Shown: piece after piece, positions 29,099 through 36,078 of the stretch
How the letters are laid out: each line of letters opens with the position of its first letter
Numbering within the stretch: the stretch's first letter is position 1
The notes under the pieces: model-generated
Databases searched by the model: none
What the model saw: only the letters and a program-made list of their open reading frames with translations
What the model was told of the DNA's origin: nothing
Position numbers and translations under genes: made by a program
DNA from: Candidatus Gallimonas merdae
GTDB taxonomy: Bacteria; Bacillota; Clostridia; Christensenellales; Borkfalkiaceae
Length of the DNA: 36,078 bases
Assembly (NCBI GenBank): GCA_904419525.1
Contig: CAJFRT010000022.1
Coordinates: 1-36,078, forward strand
Direction of reading: 5' to 3'

Positions 29099-29147
29099 AT
29101 TCGCAATTTTGCGAATTTATTATAACATGGTTATAAAGGCTTGTCAA
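29099..29147 (-). promoter_or_regulatory. higBA promoter with two palindromic operators
   Basis: On the minus strand: TTGACA (29142-29147), 17-bp spacer, TATAAT (29119-29124), a perfect consensus. TTATAAC-ATG-GTTATAA (29120-29136) overlaps the -10 and spacer. ATTCGCAA-TT-TTGCGAAT (29099-29116) lies just downstream of the -10. Both are perfect inverted repeats. Confidence 0.85.
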
Positions 29148-29314
29148 GGTTTTTTGCCAAAATTCTTGCACAAGTGGGAGAGTAAAATGCAATACAAAAA
29201 AGCAGCGGCGTACCGAAACCACCGCTGCCCCAGACTGGAGTATGAGCAAATTGACAACATGATTATATAAATTGAAAAAAATCATGTCAAGTGGTTTCAT
29301 ACAAGGAGATTCAT

Positions 29315-29340
29315 AAAAAGCACCCGAGCGGGTGCTTTTT
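29315..29340 (+). terminator. Bidirectional terminator in the accessory island
   Basis: AAAAAGCACCC-GAGC-GGGTGCTTTTT is a long stem with A-rich and T-rich flanks, so it should act on both strands. It lies between higBA and the membrane-protein gene. Confidence 0.85.
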
Positions 29341-29404
29341 TCAATCCTTCTTCAGTTCATTCATCTCGGCTTGGAGCTTTTCAAGCCGTTTTTGTAAAAA
29401 ATAC

Positions 29405-29432
29405 TTGCTTATTTTATAGAATTTGTTATAAT
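29405..29432 (+). promoter_or_regulatory. Promoter of the island membrane-protein gene
   Basis: TTGCTT (29405-29410), 16-bp spacer, TATAAT (29427-29432), in an AT-rich stretch just upstream of the ORF at 29461. Confidence 0.7.
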
Positions 29433-29460
29433 GTTGGAGAGCAAGTAATGGAGATATGAT

Positions 29461-29844
29461 ATGAAAATAAAGAAAATGGCAACGGCTTTAATACCAGTTA
29501 TCCTTTTTCTGTTGTCTGTAATAATTACGATTGTGCTCAACCTTTCAATTGGGGTCACAAAATCAAAGTATTATGGCGAAAATAACTTTATTAAGTTCTC
29601 CAATAACACATACACTATGGAGAATAGTGTCGGGCTGTATTTATATGATGAAAATGAAAAGTTGGTCACTTTAACTGGAAATGAAGGAGGGGAGATAGAA
29701 TTAGAACGGCAAAGTGTATATGTTCTTATTGATACAAATGGAACAAAATATATTTCGGCCGCCTCAATCATTTATCAAGCGATTGCCGGATTGTGTTATG
29801 TAGGCGCATGTATTTATATGTGCGTGGTATATAAAAACAGGTAG
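29461..29844 (+). CDS. AT-rich two-helix membrane protein (moron)
   Basis: 127 residues. One hydrophobic segment near the N-terminus (LIPVILFLLSVIITIVLNLS, about 10-30) and one near the C-terminus (IYQAIAGLCYVGACIYMCVV, about 103-123) flank an extracytoplasmic-type loop of about 70 residues. Base composition is clearly more AT-rich than its neighbours. It has its own promoter (29405) and terminator (29872), so it is an independently expressed passenger gene that could work in the lysogen. No family is recognised. Confidence 0.75.
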   Translation: MKIKKMATALIPVILFLLSVIITIVLNLSIGVTKSKYYGENNFIKFSNNTYTMENSVGLYLYDENEKLVTLTGNEGGEIELERQSVYVLIDTNGTKYISAASIIYQAIAGLCYVGACIYMCVVYKNR

Positions 29845-29871
29845 ATATCAAAATATAGATTGAAAATGAAA

Positions 29872-29896
29872 AGCACCTGATCAAGGTGCTTTTTTC
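29872..29896 (+). terminator. Terminator of the island membrane-protein gene
   Basis: AGCACCT-GATCA-AGGTGCT followed by six Ts, 27 bases after the stop codon and 25 bases ahead of the tail-hub gene start. Confidence 0.85.
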
Positions 29897-29920
29897 TTTG
29901 GCTTCAAAGTGAGGTAAAAC

Positions 29921-32533
29921 ATGCCAATAACACATTACCCTTATACTTCTCCTTTTAATGCTGAAAATGATTTTGTTGTAGTGGGGATTGCAACTTTTTT
30001 TGAACTTCCCCCGCCAGAAGGCTTCCAGTATTCGCAATGGCAGTCCTGCACCATCACAGTAACCAACGAAACGAATGGAGAGAAAGTCTATCAAAATACA
30101 AACGGTATTTATGGAAACAATAACATAGGCAAATTGCCAGTTGGAATGTACTATAAAATTGCTTATGATGCGCATTATATTACATACTCTAACGCGAGCG
30201 GGACACCTGTTATCGTTTCTCAAACATATCCAAAATTTAGTTTTACAATTCTTACCGCTGAGAACCAGCTTCCTCTGAAGAAATGGACGGCCACGGACGT
30301 CATCAACAGGATTCTTGACCTGGCGGAACCTATCCGAAAGGGGGAGAAGCCTCGGTTCAGATTACAGGGAATGAATGCGGACGGAAGTATTCAGGAAGGA
30401 AGCCAGGCAGATCTGTTCAATCAGATTCTTTCGCCTGAATTTGCATTCACAAAGCAGACACTCCGCGAATGCCTTCAGCAGGTCGGCGAAATCATTCACG
30501 GCGAACCGCGGTTGAGTATCGCACAGGATACAGACGGAACGTATTATTACGAGGTTTCCTATGACCTGTACGGGCAGACGGAGCAGTGGAAACACGCTCA
30601 TCGCGCATATGTCAAGAAAGATGTGACACAAAACGTCAACAGCTATGCTTCGTCGGTCGATACACATGCGGAAAATCTTCTGAACAAGCGCGGAGACGAT
30701 TACGGAACGATCACGGAACCGTATGCAAACGGCGCAAAGACGGTGCGGACGGAACAGATGTATGTTCAGATCACGGAAACGAACATGCTCATTCCGACGC
30801 AGTTTCCCGTCTATACCGTGGAAAAATTGGAGTGGGTACGCAGCAACAACGGCACATTGCAATCCGTGGACATCACGCCGTATCTGTTTGAAAGCTCTAT
30901 CTATGGAGCGAGGCTGTCCTCATACGACAGCCAGTACCCGTATTCCAAGGCGTACGCGCTCATGTATACCCAGGGAGAGAAGAACATCACGCAGCTTTCA
31001 TTCAAGCCGGAAAATCCTATCTCTGCCGTATTTGAAAATTACGCGATCCTGAATATCCTGCGGGCGGCGTCCGGGGACAACAATCTCAGCTTCGACCAGT
31101 ATAGCTATCCGCAGCTTGCGTTCCGCGTGACATACACGCCGTTTTATCAGTCCAGGGTAGGGCAGACAAAGGTGGACTACGAAGATTATCTGCGCCCCGC
31201 GGTCATGATCTATAATCAGCAGTCGAACGTGGTTGACAGCCGCGCGTACGGAGAGAACCTGAAAGGGGTCATCGCCAGGCTCGGGAATGCCGAAAAGTCA
31301 TATACCTATCGTCTTTCCCGTCTTTCGCAGATCCCGAAAGCGGGAATGATGTTTGACGATGACTATGCGATTTCTGCCGTATATACGGAGATCCTGCCGA
31401 CGGTCATCAATTGTACGATCGGACTGACAAAGAATTTCAACCGTATTTCGAGATATGTCGGGATATCTTCCGTCAAGAGATTTTCGCAAGTGTCACAGAC
31501 CATGGCGATCGAGCGGAATATTCTTTGGAGCGAGTACCTCGTTATTGGGGACGACTTCCCGTTGTCGGATTACGATGTAAGCACCAGAGCAGGCACAGGC
31601 CTTTTGAACAGCATTGAAAATACATTCACACAGGGCAGTCAATTTGAAGCTCCGCTGACACAGGTCACGGCGTGGGGAACAACGGGAGAAGACAGCCCTC
31701 TCCCCACGGTGTCGCTTCCCGTCATAGCCTCCGCATTCGGGAATTCGATCTCGTTCTCATGGGAGTATGCTGACAACTATTCCGCAGGCCCCGTATCGGT
31801 CTATCAGCAGGGGACGGGGGACAAGGATGATGTCAAGGGCTATTTCCAAAACGACTATCAATATACCGATTATTACGGAAAGCTCTACTATTACGATTTC
31901 AAAATTACCCAGGAGGGCGAGGCGATCACGGCAGACAATTATCTCGATGTCGGGAACGATTTGCCGGGGTCGAGCGGGGAAACACCCGGGGCGTATTATA
32001 TTTCGACGGTAAACTATGAGCCGTATATTTTGCGCAAGGACAACCGCGAAAAACTGCAATGCAATTATCAGCTCAACTTCGTGAGTAACCGGAAAGGGCT
32101 TATCATCGGCTCGGCCCTTGCGGCAAACTGTCCTGCGATCATCGGGACGGACAGATCGCGCAGAGCGCGATTGTATGTGCTTCCGGAGCGTCTGAACAAG
32201 TTTGCGGACAATGTGCGCAGCCATGGCATCGATCTTTCCTCTCTTCCGAATGTCGCGGTCGTGACGACGAGCGGCCCTACGAACAAGTTTTACTTGGATG
32301 CGGGAACATTCCCTGCGTCAGGAAAGGCGTGGGCGATCTGTACGCCGATCACAACAAAGACAGAGCAGGTCGAAACGGAAACGGGGGCGATCGAAACGCA
32401 GACCATAACGCAAGGCGGGGATATTCTTCTTGCGCAAAATGTGGACATCACAGAGGGCGATGCGTTCAACAGAGTAACATTCAGCCTGGTAAGGGATATT
32501 TTTGACCGGGACGTATGGAAAGAAATTCAATAA
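29921..32533 (+). CDS. Tail hub / tail-associated protein, main part
   Basis: 870 residues. After a somewhat AT-rich N-terminus (about 110 residues) comes the hub signature: LPLKKWTATDVINRILDLAE, then SPEFAFTKQTLRECLQQVGE and IIHGEPRLSI, as in Tal/gp27-like baseplate hub proteins of Gram-positive siphophages. The rest is beta-rich, with no peptidase motif that I can see. GTGAGG upstream serves as ribosome-binding site. It appears to be the C-terminal continuation of the protein at 27992, now separated by the accessory island. It forms the tail tip, probably as a trimer. Confidence 0.75.
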   Translation: MPITHYPYTSPFNAENDFVVVGIATFFELPPPEGFQYSQWQSCTITVTNETNGEKVYQNTNGIYGNNNIGKLPVGMYYKIAYDAHYITYSNASGTPVIVSQTYPKFSFTILTAENQLPLKKWTATDVINRILDLAEPIRKGEKPRFRLQGMNADGSIQEGSQADLFNQILSPEFAFTKQTLRECLQQVGEIIHGEPRLSIAQDTDGTYYYEVSYDLYGQTEQWKHAHRAYVKKDVTQNVNSYASSVDTHAENLLNKRGDDYGTITEPYANGAKTVRTEQMYVQITETNMLIPTQFPVYTVEKLEWVRSNNGTLQSVDITPYLFESSIYGARLSSYDSQYPYSKAYALMYTQGEKNITQLSFKPENPISAVFENYAILNILRAASGDNNLSFDQYSYPQLAFRVTYTPFYQSRVGQTKVDYEDYLRPAVMIYNQQSNVVDSRAYGENLKGVIARLGNAEKSYTYRLSRLSQIPKAGMMFDDDYAISAVYTEILPTVINCTIGLTKNFNRISRYVGISSVKRFSQVSQTMAIERNILWSEYLVIGDDFPLSDYDVSTRAGTGLLNSIENTFTQGSQFEAPLTQVTAWGTTGEDSPLPTVSLPVIASAFGNSISFSWEYADNYSAGPVSVYQQGTGDKDDVKGYFQNDYQYTDYYGKLYYYDFKITQEGEAITADNYLDVGNDLPGSSGETPGAYYISTVNYEPYILRKDNREKLQCNYQLNFVSNRKGLIIGSALAANCPAIIGTDRSRRARLYVLPERLNKFADNVRSHGIDLSSLPNVAVVTTSGPTNKFYLDAGTFPASGKAWAICTPITTKTEQVETETGAIETQTITQGGDILLAQNVDITEGDAFNRVTFSLVRDIFDRDVWKEIQ

Positions 32534-32536
32534 CAA

Positions 32537-32558
32537 GGGCGGGGAACCGCTCTTTTTT
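32537..32558 (+). terminator. Terminator-like hairpin after the tail hub gene
   Basis: GGGCGG-GGAA-CCGCTC (one G-T pair) followed by six Ts and then, within 10 bases, the ribosome-binding site of the next gene. The layout copies that at 23102-23146. Confidence 0.7.
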
Positions 32559-32573
32559 CATGGAGGAAAGACA

Positions 32574-32849
32574 ATGGGAATGACGGCAGAACAGATGTGC
32601 GCGCTCAACGAGCTTGCAAAAGTGATTGCGGAAAACAACCGGAAAGAGGCAGAGGCCGTGGAAGGGTATACGGAGCAGCTGAAAGCGATCGCAAAAGTGC
32701 GGTCGCTTTTTTCGGACGCGGACGTAGTCAGTGCGTTGGACGAGCTGGAAGCGGAAACGCGGGAGAAGATCGCGGACGAGCTTTCCCACAGCAGATCGCT
32801 GAACGACGAATATACCGAACTTACGGGCATTGAACCCAAGGAGGACTGA
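32574..32849 (+). CDS. Small helical protein, ferritin-like pattern, 91 aa
   Basis: GGAGG precedes the ATG. The sequence is helical and acidic with AVEGYTEQLKAIAKVR and ADELSHSRSLNDEYTELTGI, a spacing of Glu and His like that of rubrerythrin/ferritin-like helical bundles found in some phage genomes. Whether it binds metal is unknown. It lies between tail hub and the first fibre gene, so it could also be a small baseplate or chaperone protein. Confidence 0.55.
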   Translation: MGMTAEQMCALNELAKVIAENNRKEAEAVEGYTEQLKAIAKVRSLFSDADVVSALDELEAETREKIADELSHSRSLNDEYTELTGIEPKED

Positions 32850-32850
32850 C

Positions 32851-34101
32851 ATGATCTTTTTTGCGGATAACGCGGGAACGATCGTAAAAAGTTTTCCGTC
32901 GCCTGTGTACCAGGGGAGTGCAAACACGAATACGATCTATCTCATCGCGCCGTTTGCATCGAACGCGGAGGCGTCCGTTGCGTTTCTTCTTCCGAACGGA
33001 GAAGCGACGGAACGGGAGCCTATGACATATCAGAGCGAGATCGAAGGCGTCACCAATGAGAACGGCAGCACGTATTCCGGGTGGTCATATGCCATTCCGA
33101 ATGACATCACAAAATATTATGGCGTTGTGACGGTCCAATTTTTCTTTTACTCGTCAAGTGACGGAGTTTTAAGTGCAACGTCCTCGACGTCGTTTGTCGT
33201 GAGCAAGGGGGTTCCTTCCGTCCTCCCACCTGAACCCGAAGCGGATGTGTATGATGCGATCCTGTCCAATATCGCTTCGCTTCGGGAACAGCTTGTGAGC
33301 GGCTTTTTTGCATCGCGTGCGGTATTCCCGTGGAATATCACCTACACGTACGGAACAAATGAAATCGTTTATTATCCGTCGATAGGGAAATTCGGGGCAG
33401 TCGTACGTTCAAAGAGAGACGGAAACACAGGGAATACGCCGTATGTGAACGGAGAGATCAATTCACAGTGGTGGACGGAAGTCGTCAATTTCAATACGAT
33501 CACAGATGATTTCTTCGATGAGATCAAGGCGCTTGAGCAGCAGACCAAGAAGTACGCACAAATAGCGCAGGATGCGGCCGAAGATCTGGGTTCCTATGCG
33601 GACAGGAGCATTATTTTTGTCGAGAGCCTTCCGGAGACAGGAAGCGAAAACTATCTTTATGCGGTAGTATCGGATGTCGGAAGCAATCTGTTTGAGCTGT
33701 GGGTGTGGGACGGCGGAGCCTGGAAAAGTCTTGGCGGCGCGAATCTGATCTCTTCCGGAGAAGTGACAAGGATCGTGAATCTTCCTGCGTCCGGCTGGCA
33801 GAACAGAACGCAATCCGTTCAAGTGGACGGAATCACGGAATCGAGCAATGTATCTGTGGTCCCGGAGGATTCAGATGCGGCCGTGTATGTGATTTCAGAA
33901 ATAAAGGTAGAAGTCACAACAGAGGGGCTCATATTTACCTGTTCCACAACGCCGACGGAAGACATTACAGTTTACGTTACGATATCCACAACCGCGGAAG
34001 TCCCGAATCTTTCCCAATATTACACGGAAAGCGAAGTGGACGCACTTTTTGAGAATTACATTACGGTGAACGGCGAAACGCTGTTAATAAAAAAGGAGTA
34101 A
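32851..34101 (+). CDS. Baseplate/receptor-binding protein (BppU-like N-terminus), 416 aa
   Basis: GGAGGACTGAC precedes the ATG. The N-terminal 115 residues (VYQGSANTNTIYLIAPFASN, VAFLLPNGEATEREPM) resemble the BppU-type N-domain that attaches fibres to the baseplate. A short coiled coil (ALEQQTKKYAQIAQDAAEDL) and a beta-rich C-terminal half follow, and the protein ends near a YYTESEVDALFENY motif typical of tail fibres. Recognition of the host surface is the likely role. Confidence 0.75.
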   Translation: MIFFADNAGTIVKSFPSPVYQGSANTNTIYLIAPFASNAEASVAFLLPNGEATEREPMTYQSEIEGVTNENGSTYSGWSYAIPNDITKYYGVVTVQFFFYSSSDGVLSATSSTSFVVSKGVPSVLPPEPEADVYDAILSNIASLREQLVSGFFASRAVFPWNITYTYGTNEIVYYPSIGKFGAVVRSKRDGNTGNTPYVNGEINSQWWTEVVNFNTITDDFFDEIKALEQQTKKYAQIAQDAAEDLGSYADRSIIFVESLPETGSENYLYAVVSDVGSNLFELWVWDGGAWKSLGGANLISSGEVTRIVNLPASGWQNRTQSVQVDGITESSNVSVVPEDSDAAVYVISEIKVEVTTEGLIFTCSTTPTEDITVYVTISTTAEVPNLSQYYTESEVDALFENYITVNGETLLIKKE

Positions 34102-34104
34102 GTT

Positions 34105-34650
34105 ATGGCAGACATCTCAAAACTTCAACTTGGAAGCACCACGTACAACATCAAGGACGAGACGGCACGGCAAAGTATAGAGACCGCAACGGAAGAGGCG
34201 GGCGCATCGATCTCCATGTCCGTGAATCCGACAACGTTCGTTGTAACGGTACAGCTTCTCAACTCAACCGGCACGGTGCTTTCTACTGCGACGGTCGATC
34301 TTCCGCTTGAAAGTGTTGTCGTAAGCGGAGAATATGACGACGCGACAAAAGAGGTCGTTCTGACATTGCAGAACGGTTCCACTGTCAGGTTTTCCGTTGC
34401 CGATCTGGTGGACGGGCTTGCAAGCGAGACGGGAACTTATCCCGGCATGACTGTCGGGGCGGCGCAAAAAGTTTCCAATGCCCTGACACTTCAGGTGAAC
34501 GGCGCAGGCGCTGTTACGTTTGACGGAAGTGCGGCGCGAACGTTCAACGTTTCCGTTCCTGTAAAGCTGAGCGAGCTTACCAATGATGCCGGGTATGTCA
34601 AGGCGTCGTATAACGCGGAGACGGAGACGCTTGTGCTGTCCACGACGTAA
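34105..34650 (+). CDS. Tail fibre protein, 181 aa
   Basis: AAGGAG precedes the ATG. The opening MADISKLQLGSTTYNIKDET is a typical N-terminus of Firmicute tail-fibre or minor structural proteins. The middle is beta-rich (TVQLLNSTGTVLSTATVDLP), and the C-terminal part contains KLSELTNDAGYVK, a fibre repeat motif. The short length suggests one module of a multi-protein fibre; the following small genes may be further modules. Confidence 0.7.
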   Translation: MADISKLQLGSTTYNIKDETARQSIETATEEAGASISMSVNPTTFVVTVQLLNSTGTVLSTATVDLPLESVVVSGEYDDATKEVVLTLQNGSTVRFSVADLVDGLASETGTYPGMTVGAAQKVSNALTLQVNGAGAVTFDGSAARTFNVSVPVKLSELTNDAGYVKASYNAETETLVLSTT

Positions 34651-34661
34651 AGGAGAGGGAC

Positions 34662-35051
34662 ATGGCGTATATTTCCAAGATCGTATCAAATGACGGGGAG
34701 GCATTGGATATCGCGCCTCCCCCTGATCTTACAGAGGCGGAAAAGACAGAGTACCGTTCCAGGATCGGGGCAAGTTCTGCGGAATCGACGGGTGCGCCTG
34801 TCCGCCTGGAAGTGACGGTTGCGACAAGCAAATGGGTTTCCGGAAGCGCTTCGCTTACAACTTCGGATTACCCTTTGCTCTCAAACGTCGCGCCGGGGAG
34901 CCTTGTGCAGTTTTTTGCGGCGGACGATTCTTCGGAGACGGTCGTCGCAAACAATATCCGCATCAATGCGCAGGGAACGGGGAGCGTCGGATTCATATGC
35001 GATACCACGCCTTCCGTGCCTGTGAGCGGGGAACTTGTCATTTTTAATTGA
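34662..35051 (+). CDS. Small tail-fibre-associated protein, 129 aa
   Basis: Preceded by AAAGGAGAG, with 11 bases between genes. The N-terminal part (IAPPPDLTEAEKTEYRSRIG) has the 'L..A.K..a..nig' repeat seen in collar and fibre proteins, and residues 47-129 are a beta-sandwich-like region. No enzymatic motif is visible. Its place in the run of fibre genes suggests a tail-tip or fibre accessory protein. Confidence 0.6.
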   Translation: MAYISKIVSNDGEALDIAPPPDLTEAEKTEYRSRIGASSAESTGAPVRLEVTVATSKWVSGSASLTTSDYPLLSNVAPGSLVQFFAADDSSETVVANNIRINAQGTGSVGFICDTTPSVPVSGELVIFN

Positions 35052-35063
35052 GGAGGACGGAAT

Positions 35064-35492
35064 ATGCTACAGACACCTGCAACGCTGCAGATGATACAGG
35101 ATATCAGACAGGGCCTTATTCCCGTGGGGAAAGCGGTTGACGCAAACAATGCGACCAGTGCGGACAATGACGGAGAGGGGAACAATATCGCGTCCACCTA
35201 TGCAAAGGGAACGATGGTTCCTGTAAGGTCAGCATATGGTCCATATTTTACCGTCGTCGGCTCATTGCCATTCAAGGCAGGAGATATTGCCATTGTAATT
35301 GACAATAGCAATAATACAAATTATGAGATAGGCGGATTATATAAAATCACGGGCGAGAGCGGAGGAACGGGCGGAGGGCTTGCTATATTACAAGATACCT
35401 CAGTCGGGAATTTCTTTTCGGCAGGCGTTAAAGGTCAATACCAAAAGCTTTCCGACGGAACGTACAATTTAATTATCAACATAGAACAATAA
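35064..35492 (+). CDS. Fibre-region hypothetical protein, 142 aa
   Basis: GAGGAGGACGG precedes the ATG. A short N-terminal helix (QTPATLQMIQDIRQGLIPVG) is followed by a beta-rich part with FKAGDIAIVIDNSNNTNYEI and GGLYKITGES. The design 'helix followed by small jelly-roll-like domain' recurs in distal tail modules. No specific family is recognised; position supports a structural or adsorption role. Confidence 0.6.
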   Translation: MLQTPATLQMIQDIRQGLIPVGKAVDANNATSADNDGEGNNIASTYAKGTMVPVRSAYGPYFTVVGSLPFKAGDIAIVIDNSNNTNYEIGGLYKITGESGGTGGGLAILQDTSVGNFFSAGVKGQYQKLSDGTYNLIINIEQ

Positions 35493-35503
35493 GGAGGCAA
35501 AAA

Positions 35504-35956
35504 ATGCAAATCAGTCAGTTGAACGGCAACCCGCTCGTCATGGGGGGGGAGGCATTACTTGATACATACTATCCGGTAGGACGTATCTATTTTTCCACCG
35601 TGAATGTGTCTCCCGCTTCTTTCATGGGCGGAAGCTGGACACGCATTCAGGACAGATTTCTTTTGTGCGCAGGAACTGCATACGCGGCAGGCACAACGGG
35701 CGGCGAGGCGACACATGGACACGAAGCGGAGGGATACACGAGATTTATAGCCAATCCGAATGACCGTATGAGTGTGGCCATTGTTAAAAGGCAAGGTGTG
35801 CCCAATTGGGTCGCTACATACACGAACGATAATACTGGCTGGTATTCTGTATCTAATTGGACCTACGACGGCTATATCCCGACGGATGTGGATGTCGATT
35901 CTGCGAATAACATGCCGCCATATGAAGCCGTGTATGCCTGGAAGCGTGTAGCATAA
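35504..35956 (+). CDS. Tail collar-like receptor-binding protein, 150 aa
   Basis: AAGGAGG precedes the ATG. The sequence DTYYPVGRIYFSTVNVSPAS, then FMGGSWTRIQDRFLLCAGTA and GGEATHGHE, is the well-known 'YPVGSIY...P...FGGTWE...FLL..G' pattern of phage tail-collar or baseplate-wedge-type tip proteins. The N-terminal MQISQLNGNPL is repeated by the next gene (36001), showing that these genes arose by duplication or exchange of an attachment peptide. The C-terminus (NNMPPYEAVYAWKRVA) is the usual end of this family. Confidence 0.85.
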   Translation: MQISQLNGNPLVMGGEALLDTYYPVGRIYFSTVNVSPASFMGGSWTRIQDRFLLCAGTAYAAGTTGGEATHGHEAEGYTRFIANPNDRMSVAIVKRQGVPNWVATYTNDNTGWYSVSNWTYDGYIPTDVDVDSANNMPPYEAVYAWKRVA

Positions 35957-35961
35957 AAATC

Positions 35962-36000
35962 AGCCCATGAAACAACAAAATCAAAGGAGTTTTATGGGCT
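35962..36000 (+). promoter_or_regulatory. Hairpin displaying the ribosome-binding site in its loop
   Basis: AGCCCAT (35962-35968) pairs with ATGGGCT (35994-36000). The ribosome-binding site AAGGAG (35984-35989) lies in the 25-base loop, and the start codon follows directly at 36001. The structure would keep the site single-stranded or regulate its access. Confidence 0.5.
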
Positions 36001-36078
36001 ATGGAAATTTCTCAACTGAACGGGAACACGCTTGTGGACGCTACATTCTACGAATATGTGCATACGGTAGGCGCTGTC
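36001..36078 (+). CDS. Tail-tip protein, 3'-truncated by window edge
   Basis: Only the first 26 codons are present. MEISQLNGNTLVDATFYEYV matches the N-terminal attachment peptide of the preceding gene (MQISQLNGNPLV...), so it is probably another distal tail module. The ATG at 36001 was chosen for this match; an out-of-frame ATG at 35994 lies in the hairpin stem. Confidence 0.65.
   Translation, partial: MEISQLNGNTLVDATFYEYVHTVGAV

Noticed and set aside
29341..29460. Minus-strand reading frame ending KRLEKLQAEMNELKKD just before the terminator at 29315
   Set aside because: The tail looks protein-like and has a terminator behind it, but no start codon is found upstream before the frame runs into the AT-rich promoter and gene at 29461. 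It may be a remnant of a displaced gene, not a present one.

Overview
The window is the left part of an integrated temperate siphophage-like prophage plus its host junction, from a mid-GC Firmicute (probably Clostridia). Reasons: strong GGAGG-type ribosome-binding sites, consensus sigma-A promoters, a tRNA gene with encoded CCA, and phage families typical of Clostridia (Gp157, ERF, HNHc_6, Lin1244-type initiator, ArpU-like late regulator, Phage_min_cap2). I cannot name the species from sequence alone.

Layout. (1) 1-3350 is host: the 3' part of a large cell-surface/membrane protein gene, closed by a strong terminator. (2) 3423-4000 is a perfect-consensus promoter followed by three tandem tRNA-Gly-like units, each a tRNA 5' half joined to a GC-rich structured insert, then one intact tRNA-Gly(CCC) and a terminator. 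The prophage is inserted at the 3' end of that tRNA. (3) 4071-5871 is the lysogeny module: leftward integrase and XRE repressor, and a divergent promoter region. (4) 5754-9282 is the early region: small ORFs, a hammerhead ribozyme core (6089-6143) that would liberate a roughly 340-nt highly structured noncoding RNA ending at a terminator (6139-6477), a Cro-like HTH gene, a protein with 21 near-identical 9-residue repeats, small membrane proteins, and a second divergent XRE pair with duplicated 18-bp operators. (5) 9304-16629 is replication, recombination and accessory genes: Gp157, ERF annealing protein, HNH nuclease, SSB, initiator with iteron-like repeats, a helicase-loader candidate, a PP-loop protein, ASCH and Lar-like proteins, and an ArpU-like late regulator. 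A cytosine methyltransferase remnant and a gene frameshifted by an 11-bp duplication lie here. (6) 16632-17531 holds the late promoter with its dyad, a structured leader, and a self-contained two-gene cassette with its own promoter and terminator. (7) 17547-28414 is ParB/methylase, terminase, portal, minor capsid, scaffold, major capsid with an Ig-like tail, connectors and short tail genes. (8) 28421-29896 is an accessory island (higBA toxin-antitoxin and an AT-rich membrane protein), apparently inserted between two halves of a tail-hub gene. (9) 29921-36078 is the tail hub and fibre/receptor-binding genes; lysis genes and the far attachment site lie beyond the window.

How it works together: integrase and repressor keep the element in the tRNA; the early promoter at 5661 drives a transcript that can be cut by the hammerhead; replication proteins act on an origin probably inside the initiator gene; the ArpU-like protein probably turns on the late promoter at 16670. 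Several intrinsic terminators inside the late operon imply readthrough or antitermination.

The best candidates for something undescribed are the hammerhead-released structured RNA and the promoter-driven tRNA-Gly-like array.
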